Assembly: GCA_948567375.1 (NCBI GenBank)
Contig: OX419758.1
Location: forward strand, 50,845,001 to 50,909,000
Reading direction: 5' to 3'
Origin: Lunularia cruciata
Lineage: Eukaryota; Streptophyta; Marchantiopsida; Lunulariales; Lunulariaceae
DNA length: 64,000 bases
The notes under the pieces: generated by a model
Told to the model about the DNA's origin: nothing
Database searches by the model: none
Seen by the model: the letters and a program-made list of their open reading frames with translations, nothing else
Translations under genes and position numbers: made by a program
In this document: piece after piece, positions 53,806-63,273 of the stretch
Position numbering within the stretch: the stretch's first letter is position 1
Layout of the letters: each line of letters starts with the position of its first letter

Positions 53806-54113
53806 TATAACATCCATTTGTGCATGTGTGTGGTATTGTGATATTTAGCTTAGTATAACAAGTACTTGAAAGATATTATTTATATAGATAAAGGATGGTT
53901 CTACATTAGCCATGATTAGCTAAAGTTAGTCATAGCTAAGTAGTGGGGACCTAACTTTAGAGAAAGTGGAAAAGATGAACACCACTATTTTGAGTTCTAG
54001 TGCATTGACTTGGTATTATTCCTAGGTCTTTGACTTCAAGGAAAGAGTTGAGAACTCTTGAGCCCGCAAGCCATTTCATTTTGGATTCTTATATAGTCCA
54101 AGGATAGCCCATG
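53806..54113 (+). repeat. Family G LTR fragment
   Basis: A + strand G LTR from TATAACATCC (TGTAACACCC) to 'ggatagcccatg', where the giant LTR element begins. The remaining 380 bp or so are not seen in the window, because the giant element that split it is itself cut at 56999. Confidence 0.85.
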
Positions 54114-54719
54114 TGTGACAACCCGGCAAATATCACTTTTGCGGTAATCAGGTAAGTAAAGTTTGTTCCCGCAGAGATACAAGTCAGAATTGGTCAAATA
54201 TGAAGCAAAGTAACAATTTCAATTCTTCTTGGTTGTGTCTTTAATCTCTTAGGTAGAAACCACACCCAGAAGAGAGTAACAACACTGATTTGAAGTCTTG
54301 TCACAAATTAGCACTTCTCAATCACAACTCCATCAAATCTTTCCAAACAATCTTGATTGTGATGATTCAAGCTCTCCCAAAAATGGCACTTCACTGTAAA
54401 ATGACTACGCCTCAGAATTGTGTTCCACTCCTCCACTGAAGGCACAACTTCCTCGATCAAAATTGCTTCACACCAAAATTGCGCTACACTCACAAATGCA
54501 AAATACTACCAACACTACAATTCCTCTCAGATCTGTCAAGGCATTGCTTTGATTGCACTTCACTCAGGATCAAACACACAAAATGAAGATCAAGGCTACG
54601 GAATCCAACATCCAACAAACACACTAACTTGCACTTCAAAATTCTCCCAACACTCACAAACATAGACACAAAGTTGATACTCGGAATCAAGCTCAAGTGA
54701 CGAGCACTACTTCACAACA

Positions 54720-55295
54720 CTTCAAAGTAGTGTGGTGGCATATCCATTCTCCACCCAAAATCATCTGCCCCACTCTCCGATGCAGGCACTTTGCCCAATC
54801 TACCACCTCTCTTGCAAACATTTGGTGAAAGAACACCGCTTGTTGCATAGTAACATAGGTGGTTTGCTCTGGCTTGAACATGGCCATCATTGTGCTTTCA
54901 ATTCCTCTCCTCTCAGGATCTCTATAGCTATCCACCTTATATGCATTCTTTGTGCGGGGTCGATTGAACAACTTCCTCACTTTGGCAGTTTCTTCTGAAG
55001 CTTCACACTTTCAATAGAAAGTGGAACCTCCTACCTCTCCGGCTTCCCTTCCCAACACTACTCTCCAATCCGCCTTTGTCCATTGAGCAGGATTCCCTCT
55101 CTTCTCCTCATTCTTCGACCCATCTTTGCAATTACTGGCTACAATTTCTACCATGAAACCTAGAAAACTAAAATTCCAGTTCCAGGCCAAGAACGTGATA
55201 TGAAGTCTAGTCAAGACTTTGATCCGCGCTTTTACATCTAATCGACAAAGTGCAAGCCCTCTCACCACACTTTGTTTGCTCACTTTTGGTGCCAT
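54720..55295 (-). pseudogene. LTR-embedded ORF, copy 2 (N-terminal half)
   Basis: Starts at ATG 55295 ('MAPKVSKQSVVRGLALCRLD') and includes 'ARIKVLTRLHITFLAWNWNF' and 'NPAQWTKADWRVVLGREAGE', then TGA-type break at 55011, then 'YKVDSYRDPERRGIESTMMA' and 'TTYVTMQQAVFFHQMFARE' to the deletion at 54720. It keeps the clean N-terminus missing from copy 3. No signal peptide or membrane segment is evident. The family is unrecognised; the basic start and dense helical pattern could suit a capsid-like or DNA-associated protein, which is speculation. Confidence 0.6.
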
Positions 55296-55450
55296 TGTGT
55301 GCTCCCTCACTTTTCTCTTGTAGAAGATCGTCCCCGAAATCCTAACCTACTCCTCTTCCTACGGATTTGCAATTTGCATTACTTTGGGTCAACTCTGAAT
55401 AGGCACCAAGTAGCAACTAGACATGGCTCCTTCTTCTCATGCACCTTGTA

Positions 55451-55458
55451 ATTTTATA
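55451..55458 (-). promoter_or_regulatory. TATA box upstream of the LTR-embedded ORF, copy 2
   Basis: TATAAAAT on the minus strand, 156 bp before ATG 55295 and about 435 bp inside the LTR. Confidence 0.6.
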
Positions 55459-55892
55459 GTCCTGCACTAATCAGTCACTCTTCAGTCACTACTCCTCTCA
55501 AATTTCTGATTTGGTGAAGTTGTTGCCTGTCCCTATCAAGAAGTTCTTGATCCAGAGGTCATTACTTTCTTCCCTTGTACTTTCTTGATTATGCCAACTC
55601 CAAAGAAGTTTGTTACAAGTTCTTTGGTTTCACTTGTGCCGCCCGCTACAAAGTCTCTCTCTCTCCGTCTTTGTCTTTGGCTTCTTCTTCACGTCTTGGC
55701 CCAAAGTCAACTTTGGGTTCATGTTGTTAGGGCCAGTCCAAGTACTTTGCCTTATAACCCAAAGCCACGTTACCTTGGGTTTTATCCCGTAGACTCTTTT
55801 CTTTGGCTTCTTTGGTCATACAAGCACAATCCAACTTCTTTGTACACTTCTTCTTCTCCATTTCAAAAAAAACAAAAAATGTGGGTACCACA

Positions 55893-55908
55893 TACCCCCT
55901 CCCTCAAA
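55893..55908 (-). promoter_or_regulatory. Polypurine tract of the giant-LTR element
   Basis: Minus-strand TTTGAGGGAGGGGGTA immediately precedes TGTGGTACCC. This is the expected form of a PPT and fixes the LTR's 5' border. Confidence 0.8.
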
Positions 55909-56065
55909 TGTGAGCATCCCCGCAAACATAGACTTTGGGTGTCTTAGAGACTTCTGAGTCTATGGTCCAATATCTTCAAACTCTCCACCCATTTACTCGA
56001 GTGGCAAAAGGATTGCCCTCCAGGTCTACAAGTTGAATGGACCCATTTTCATAAAGATGAAGAAC

Positions 56066-56999
56066 TCAATAAGGCCTCATCCATCTCAAATGCAACTTGC
56101 TTGGAAAAAATATTTGGCGATTGTCATATAATAAAACCAAATCTCCTTTGCGCACAACCACAGGCTTGATATGCTTATCATGCCTGACTTTCCTCTGCGC
56201 TTGTACTTCCTTCGTGGTTTGCATTGCATTGTCTCTTCTCTCTTCTAACCACATTAGTTGATGGATCCAAAGATCTTGGCTTTCTTCCTCTGACAGTTGT
56301 TCTTTGCAAAGAATCCAATATGTCGGTACTTCAAATTCAATTGGTAGTATGGGATGCAAGCCATATGTAAAGAAGTATGGTATTTGGTTGGTTGAAATCT
56401 TTTCTATTGTTTGATATACACACAATGCGGCTGGTAATTTTGTATCCCAGTCATAAGCATAATTGACAATCACCTTATTCAAAATTTTGCAAAGTAACCC
56501 ATTCGCCTTTTCTGTTAAGCCATTTGCTTTGGGTTATAAGGAGTTGTCTTCCGATGTTTAATCTAAAAGTACTTGGTTAATGCCTCCATTATAGAGTTCA
56601 AAAAATGTGTCCCTTGGTCACTGACCAATTCCAAAGGACACTCATATCAAGAGATGATGTTTCGAAAGAAAAATTCTGCCATAGTTTTGGCATCATCTCT
56701 GCGAGTTGCTTCAGCTTCGACCATCTTGGTAGCATAGTTAGTGCAAACCAAAATGAATTACTTCCTTGTGACTCGGGTCACTGGTTGAATGGGACCCACA
56801 AAATCAATTCCCCATTTCTCTAATAGGGCCAAGGGCAAAATTGGTCTCAAGGGCCATTGAGAAGTAGCCATCGGCTTCCTCATTCTCTCACAAGCATCAC
56901 AGCTTTGGATATGAGCATGCGTGTCTTTGTACATCATAGGCCCCCAATACCCCGCCAAAAGAATCTTCTTTACAGTATTCTTCCGAGCATAGTGTCCTC
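56066..56999 (-). pseudogene. Integrase of the giant-LTR element
   Basis: Zinc region: 'RGHYARKNTVKKILLAGYWG' and 'CDACERM', then the core start 'LLEKWGIDFVGPIQP' (56758-56999). After broken frames, where the Glu region reads like 'KANGL' near 56505-56540, the C-terminal part is open (56066-56482: 'TKLPAALCVYQTIEKISTNQ', 'VVVRKGDLVLLYDNRQI', 'LHLRWMRPY'). No chromodomain follows. Motif style is close to family G and to Tat/Athila-like integrases. Element D cuts it at the zinc region. Confidence 0.72.
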
Positions 57000-57690
57000 T
57001 GTGAGCCGGCCTGTCTCTCACTCAGGATGAACCTCTGATGGCTATTATGGTAGCGCACCATGGACTAAGAAGGCAAGGAACCCCAACTCCATCATACTCC
57101 TCCAAGGCTAACACTCCAAGACTCAAGACATTGCTCACTAGAGAACTCAATGAGAGAGAGATAGTTGCAAATGAAAGGATGATGAGTACCTACTCACCCT
57201 TTGTTTATATACTTGTGAAATAGTTACGTACCAAAGTTACTAATTACCATAGTAACTCAAGTTACTAGACTAAAAGTCAAGTAAAGTCAAAAAGTAGAAA
57301 GGAATATCCATTCACATGGGCATATTCCCCTGAGCATGTGTTCTTATCTTGACCCAACCACTAAGTCAAGGATTCCTTCACATGGGCTATCCTTGGACTA
57401 AAGAAGAATCCAAAACAAAAAGGTTTGCGGGCCCAAGAGTTCTCAACTCTTTCCTCAAAGCCAAACACCTAGGAATAATACCAAGTCAACACACTAAAAT
57501 CCAAAATAGTGGTGCTCATCTTTCTACTTCCTCTAAAGTAAGTTCCCATCTATCTTAGCTATGACTAACTTTATCTAACCATGACTAATATAGAACCATC
57601 CCTTATCTCTATATAAATAATATCTCTTAAGTACTTGTAATACCAAGCTAAATATCACAATACCACACACATGCACAAATGGGTGTTACA
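57000..57690 (-). repeat. Element D 3' LTR (691 bp)
   Basis: + strand TGTGAGCCGG ... GGGTGTTACA, with canonical TG/CA ends. TATATAAA on the minus strand at 57204-57211. The minus-strand polypurine tract CCGGGGGTAAA is at 57691-57701. Confidence 0.94.
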
Positions 57691-57701
57691 TTTACCCCCG
57701 G
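57691..57701 (-). promoter_or_regulatory. Polypurine tract of element D
   Basis: CCGGGGGTAAA on the minus strand abuts TGTAACACCC. Confidence 0.8.
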
Positions 57702-57738
57702 ACTAAGTTTTCACTTTCTCCTCAAAGTGAAGGTCTCT

Positions 57739-58320
57739 CTACCTTCTATGGTACATCTTCAACTTATCATGGTTAATCCTATCAAAGTGTCTTCCTCCCA
57801 ACTCCTTGAGATCATAGGTGTAATTGCCCCACACCTTCTCTACTATGAAAGGTCCAAAGTACTTAGGCAAAAACTTCTTTTGCACTCTCTTGAATCGAAT
57901 GGAATCAAACAACATTACCCAATCACCTTCTTTGAAAGGCTCCACCTTCTTCTTGCCTTGCCTCTTGTCATAGCTCTCCTTTTGTTTCCTTTGGGCTTGC
58001 TCCACTCGAACCATAGCAACTGCTCTTGCCTCTTCCAACTCCATGAGTTGATCCTTCCTTGACTTCTCTGCATCACTTCCTTGTGCTTTCTTCAATCTCC
58101 TATGAATGCTTTGGAAGGTAGGAAGATCAAAGTGAATAGGTAAGGTAGACTCAATACCATACACCAATTGGAATGAGGAATATCCGGTGGAAGTCTTCAT
58201 GGTTGTCCTATACTCCCACAAAACTGCATGAATCCTCTTGTCCCAATGATGTTTAGCCCCCTCCATTTCTGCATCTTTGGCCAACATCATGCACAAGGTC
58301 TGATTGGTTCTCTCTGCCAA
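57739..58320 (-). pseudogene. Element D integrase, Glu region and C-terminal part
   Basis: 193 codons continue the integrase after the TGA at 58375; the coding phase includes about 18 codons upstream ('HFSITHRVTTSYKPNSNG'). 'AERTNQTLCMMLAKDAEMEG' carries the catalytic Glu. 'STLPIHFDLPTFQSIHRRLK', a Lys/Glu/Gln-rich helix ('RVEQAQRKQKESYDKRQGKK'), 'FKEGDWVMLFDS' and 'LKMYHRR' at the end follow. There is no chromodomain. The stop lies 37 bp before the polypurine tract. Confidence 0.85.
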
Positions 58321-58374
58321 GCCATTGGAATTTGGCTTATAGGATGTAGTTACTCTATGTGTGATAGAGAAATG

Positions 58375-59271
58375 TCATAGCATGGCTATAGTAATGCTTC
58401 CTGTAAACTCTCCTCCTCTATTAGAAACCAACTCCAAAGGGCATCCAAACCTAGTGATAATGCGTTCATAAAGAAATCTACCCACTTCATCTTCATTCTT
58501 GTCCCTCAATGGTCTAGCCTCAACCCACTTGGTAAGGTAATCAGTAACTACCACAATGTACCAATTGTTACTTGGGGTTCTATTGAGAGGACCTACAAAA
58601 TCAATTCCCCACTTCTCAAAAGGTCCTAGCAATGGAATTGATCTAAGTGGTGGAGTGGATGTAGACTTTCTAGCAAAAGCTTGACAAATATGACAAGTTT
58701 TGCAATAATCAAGACAATCCTTGAAAATCCCTCTCCAATGGTAACCTGTATCTAGAATCTTGAAAGCAGTCACCTTTCCTGCAAAGTGTCCTCCACATAC
58801 TAAACCTTCATGAAACTCCTTTATGAGAAGGATAGACTCTTCCTTACCCACTGCTCTTCGAAGTAGACCATCTGCTCCTTGATGAAAAAGAATATCCTCC
58901 ACCATTGTGTAAGGTCTAGATCTTGCTGCAAGGGCCTTCCTCTCCCTAGCATGCATCCCTTCTGGATAGTTACCTTTTGTCACAAAATCCACAATCTCCT
59001 TGTACTCCATTGGAACCTCTTGAGTGACTGAGATTGTCATGAGCTCCTCATCCGGGAAGGAATCATCCACTGGCTCATCTCCATCATGATCATAGGCTCT
59101 AGATAATAAATCAGCATTTGCATGTTTCTTTCTTGGCCTATCTTCAATGGTGTAGTCATACTCATACAAGAGTATCATCCACCTTGCTAGTCTCCCTTCA
59201 ACATTAGGCTTGTTGAAGATGTACTTCAAAGCCTTGTGATCCGTGACAATGGTGGCTCTCCCTCCAATCAA
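58375..59271 (-). pseudogene. Element D RNase H end, spacer and integrase core
   Basis: 298 codons: 'DHKALKYIFNKPNVEGRLAR' (RNase H end), an acidic spacer ('DGDEPVDDSFPDEELMTISV'), integrase zinc region ('EFHEGLVCGGHFAGK', 'CKTCHICQAFARK'), first core Asp in 'WGIDFVGPL', then 'ELVSNRGGEFTG'. The latter has Asn where A and C have Asp, so the second catalytic residue is lost. TGA ends the frame after 'AML', exactly as in C. Confidence 0.88.
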
Positions 59272-59277
59272 GTAGTG

Positions 59278-61812
59278 TCAAAACTTCTTGAGACCAAAGA
59301 TCACTGCCAACCCTTCTCTCTCCGTGACAGAGTAGTTCTTCTCTGCTAAAACCATCTGCCTACTAGCATAAGCTATTGGATGATCATGCCCATCTTGGTC
59401 TAATTGACTAAGAGTGCATCCTATAGCTACATTAGAAGCATCAGTGTAGAGGATGAAAGGTTTACTCCAATCAGGTTTAGCAAGAATTGGAGCTACAACA
59501 AGGGATTGCTTGAGCTCCTCAAAAGCTTTGAGAGCCTCCTTGTCTTCTAAAATCACCATGTAATCTACACCCTTCTTCATGTAGATGGTCAATGCATAAG
59601 CCTTGTTGGAAAATGAGAAGATGAACCTCCTATAGTACCCAACCATCCCCAAGAATTGGCGTAACTTTGTCAAGCTTGAAGGGAATGGAAGGTTTGAGAT
59701 TTTCCTCACCTTCTCAGGATCAACTGCTATTCCATCCTTGGAGATGATATGCCCCAAAAGTAGACCTTCTTCACATCCAAAAATGCACTTCTCTTGGTTG
59801 AGTGATGCATTTGCCTCATCCAAGCGTTGCAAGACTTTGATTAGGTGCTCAAAGTGCTCCTCCTTGCTCCCATAGACACAAAAGTCATCAAGGAAATCTC
59901 TCACAAATTTCCCAATGAAAGGTTCAAATACCTTGTTCATGAACCGTTGGAATGTGGCTGGAGCATTGCAAAGCCCAAAAGGCATGACCTTGAAAGCGTA
60001 AATTCCCCAAGGTGTGGTGAATGTGGTGACTTGTTGATGCTCTGGTGCAATCTTGATTTGGTTATATCCACTATAACCATCTCCAAAACTGTACCTCTCA
60101 TGACCTGCAACCTCCTCCAAGATCTCATCAATGAATGGCAATGGATAGTAGTCCTTCTTGGTAACAGCATTGAGCTTCTTGTAATCCACACATACCCAAA
60201 GCTTGCCATTCTTTTTCTTCACAATGACAATTGGAGACACCCATTCTGAATTCTCCACCTCAAAGATAAATCCAATCTCCTTGAGCTTATCAATCTCCTC
60301 CTTCACAACCAAAGATATTGGTGGGCTAATGCGACGTTGCTTTTGGCGGATTGGTCTTGCATGTGACTCCACCTCTATCTTGTGCTCCTCCAAGGTGACT
60401 TCCTTCAAATCCTTGTAACTAAAAGCAAACACATGGATGAACTTGCGGAAAATCTCCTCAAATCTTACCTTCTCCTCCTTGGTAACATTTGGGCCATACT
60501 TGAGGGTAGATAACCTTCTCTCTACCTCCTCAAGTGTCAATGGTGATTTATCTGGGTCCTTCAAAACCTCTGGCTTAGGTGCAAAATCCATAGCACACAA
60601 AGGATACACATCTGAATCAGATTCAGATTCATCCTCCTCCGTGGAAGTCTCCTCTTCCATGCTTGTGTCCACACCTGAAGCTCCTTCTTCAGAATCTGAT
60701 TCCCAATAATCAGAAGATGGTGTATCTGAATGTGAAGTGTTGGTGGTGTTAGTCATAGGAACAGTGACTCTATGGTTTGATGGCCCAATCCTCAAGTACC
60801 CTTTGTGCCATCGATCAGTTGTGCGTGCTGCTCTCAACCATGGCCTCCCAAGAAGTAAGTCATAGCTTGAATCCTTCAAGACTTGGAAAGTCATGAGATT
60901 TTGAACTTTCATAACTGAAACTACCGCCTTATCCATCACCCCTACTGGTCGAACTTGTTGCTTGTTTGCCATGCTCACCACAAATGTTGAAGGTCTTGAG
61001 GGTATCATACCCAACTTCTTCATCAACCTTTCTGAGATGGCATTCACTGCTGATCCTCCATCAACCAATGCATCCTTGATGTTGTGACCATTCACTCTCA
61101 CATCAATCTTGGAGGCATATTCACAAGCTTCCCATGGTGCTGGCTTGGCATCCACCACCCCCATTGATACTGGAACTTTTGCCTTCTTCTTCTTCTTGCT
61201 CCTTGTAGAACTCAAACCACCTCTAAGCTCCTTTCTCAAGGTAGGGTTCAAAGCAATTAATTGGCCCACTGTGATGTTAGCCTTGTGACTACCAACATCC
61301 TCCAACACATTGTAGTTCCATTGTTGCTTTGAGATCAAGAAGTCCTCCATCCCCAACTTCTTCCTTGGAGTCTTTGTTGTTGATGGTGTTGAGGTGCAAG
61401 TGCTCCTAGTAGACATAGGAGTATCCTTGCTTGAAGTAAATCCTTGAGAAGAGTGAACATCCTCTGCAAAACGAGCTCTCTTCTTCTCTTGTGCCAAAAG
61501 CTCCAAATTAAGACCCTTGGAGTTTGAGCACTCTCCCTTCTCATACTTGCTCTCAACCACATCTATGGATGCTATCCCCTTACCTTTGTTGGGATTAGGA
61601 GCCACTTGGGTGTCACTACCTCCCTCTTTCCCTCTATTGGCTCCCTCATAACCCCTTCCTCCATGGTAAGTGGAATTTGGGCAATTCCTTTGGATATGGC
61701 CTCTTCCTCCACAACCAAAACAATTTCTATAATTGAAATTGTTGGCTGGTTGGCCTCCTCTATATGGATAGTTTCCATAACTCCTAGGCCCTCTCCCTAC
61801 ATTCTGATCCAC
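59278..61812 (-). pseudogene. Element D Gag tail, protease, reverse transcriptase, RNase H
   Basis: 844 codons without a stop. Order: zinc knuckle 'CFGCGGRGHIQRNC' (about residue 30), basic linker, protease 'DALVDGGSAVNAISERLM' (about 245) and 'LLLGRPWLRAA', acidic linker (about 350-400), RT with 'SEWVSPIVIVKKKNGKLWVC', 'YYPLPFIDEILEEVAGHERY', 'MPFGLCNAPATFQRFMNKVF' and polymerase site 'FLDDFCVYG' (about 640), then 'LRQFLGMVGYYRRFIFSF' and RNase H 'LYTDASNVAIGC'. TAG at 61812 precedes it and TGA at 59278 (AGA to TGA) ends it. All RT and RNase H Asp residues seen are intact. DDF style and no chromodomain point to the non-chromovirus gypsy branch. Confidence 0.9.
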
Positions 61813-61887
61813 CTATCTCTTCTCCCATAGTAGCACCACATTGATCTTGAGATCCGCAAGTTGTTCTGTGGTGGTTTGGAGTGGATC

Positions 61888-62565
61888 TTATGGTGGAGGT
61901 GCAAGAACTGGAGCAACTACTACTTGTGGTGCAACCCTTGTCACCAAAGTATCAGAAGTTCCACCATACTTGTAGCCTTGAGGAGGATGCACAACCTCCT
62001 TCACCACCAAATCACTCTCATCCCCTTCCAAACTCTCCTCCATACAAATTGCGATCTTGATAGCTTCAACCTTGGAAGAAGGTTTCTCATATCTCACCTT
62101 GCTTCTAATTTGTGGTCTCAATCCTCCCACAAAATTCTTGGTGAGCATGGCCCCTATGCCAATCATTGTAGTCTCCACATCATCCCCACCCTTCCTCAAC
62201 ACTATGCAAAATCTGGACTCTAACTTTTCCACTCTTTCCACATAGACTCTCACTTTCTCTCCATCTCCTTGCTTGAGAAATGTAACCTCACTCATCAATC
62301 TCTCATAACTCTCATCAGGAAGAAAGTTCTCAATGAGTGCTGAAGTCAAAGTCTCCCAAGACTCCTCTTCCCCATCTCTCCTCTCTCTCTTTTGGTATTC
62401 TGACTCATACCATGTAAGTGCTGCATCCTCAAAGAAATCTGGTAATAATGAGGCCCACTCATTCTTCCTCCTCTCATTGTTTCCTATGCAAGCTCTCTTG
62501 AAGTCTCTCACAAAGGCCTCCACATCTTCTCCATCCTTGCCAAAGAAAACCGGAAGTTTCCCCAT
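61888..62565 (-). pseudogene. Element D Gag N-terminal part
   Basis: 225 codons from ATG 62565 ('MGKLPVFFGKDGEDVEAFVR'). The retrotransposon Gag region contains 'KNEWASLLPDFFEDAALTWY', 'YERLMSEVTFLKQGDGEKVR' and 'GIGAMLTKNFVGGLRPQIRS'. TAA at 61888 (AAA in C) and TAG at 61812 separate it from the zinc-knuckle part. The 25 codons between these two stops are in the same phase. Confidence 0.88.
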
Positions 62566-62799
62566 CTTAACCCCTCACTATCTTTCTTTTCTCTCAATTT
62601 TTTTTTCTCTTTTCTTTTCTCTCACTCTATTACTAATAGAGTATATACATGACTAACACCATCTGAGAATAATCCACTCTAGGGAACACAAAAGGTTCAG
62701 GTTGCTCCAAGATTTCTATAGCAACATCAAATCCTAGAGTGCATATTAATCTAACTCTCATGGATAGTTTATCCATAAGTTGAAAGATTATCTCCATCA

Positions 62800-63273
62800 C
62801 TAATCTTGAGAACTAGCTGATGAAGGTGATAGTATTTCTGTAGCTGTACTAAGACTCTCTCCAATATCCTTCACCAAAGTTTCCAAAAGTGCTTTTACTC
62901 CACTACACTCGTGTTCTTTTGGAAGTCCTTCAACTCCACAAACCTCACACAACTCCTTGGTCTTAGATCTTCTCCCTCCCAATCTTGGTGAAGAAGGTCC
63001 AACATGCAAACCCAAGTCAAGTAAGCCTCTCCTTTCCCTCAATCTCTTGCTCTCAAAGGTCAATGGACATGAATTTGCCTTTTGTCCCTTCTCTCTACAT
63101 AGAAAGCACTTAGACTCACTCTTTCCTCCAAGTGGTGTAGGTTTTTGGATCCTCTCAACACTCTCTTCAAATTCTATTGTAAACTCTCTTTTCCTCAAAT
63201 CAACCCCTACAATCACCTCAAACCCTTGGGGAACCTTGCATAATCTCAATTTCCACTCTTGATGACCCTCCAT
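62800..63273 (-). CDS. Pre-gag double-zinc ORF (element D)
   Basis: 157 codons from ATG 63273 ('MEGHQEWKLRLCKVPQGFEV'); in-frame codons continue upstream to 63297 without another ATG. It is nearly identical to 45759-46235. The first knuckle reads 'CFLCREKGQKANSC', with Gln in place of His, so only three ligands remain. The second motif 'CEVCGVEGLPKEHEC' is intact. It ends with a Ser-rich tail ('ATEILSPSSASSQD'). The gap to the gag ATG is about 230 bp, so it would need its own translation event or a spliced RNA. Unknown role; RNA binding is inferred. Confidence 0.78.
   Translation of the reverse strand: MEGHQEWKLRLCKVPQGFEVIVGVDLRKREFTIEFEESVERIQKPTPLGGKSESKCFLCREKGQKANSCPLTFESKRLRERRGLLDLGLHVGPSSPRLGGRRSKTKELCEVCGVEGLPKEHECSGVKALLETLVKDIGESLSTATEILSPSSASSQD

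Larger units (their letters stand above)
54114..55892 (-). repeat. Giant LTR, copy 2 (internally deleted, 1779 bp)
   Basis: Minus-strand TGTGGTACCCACA ... TTGTCACA. The outer 600 bp match 31342-31980 well (for example 'caaatatcacttttgcggt', 'aattcctctcagatctgtca'). The ORF is truncated near 54720, where sequence jumps to the tail ('gtgttgtgaagtagtgctcg'). Confidence 0.8.
54114..56999 (-). mobile_element. Giant-LTR Ty3/gypsy element, 3' part
   Basis: On the minus strand, integrase (56066-56999) leads to a polypurine tract (55893-55908) and then the 3' LTR (54114-55892). The LTR has the same start and end as the solo LTR at 31342-35856 but lost about 2 kb from its middle. It inserted in a G LTR and was later cut by element D at 57000. 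It is the key piece showing that the ORF-bearing unit is an LTR. Confidence 0.8.

Noticed and set aside
62333-62656. Ser/Phe/Leu-rich 107-codon + strand ORF (also at 45295-45618)
   Set aside because: It is antisense to Gag of elements D and C and appears in both only because the Gag sequences are nearly identical.
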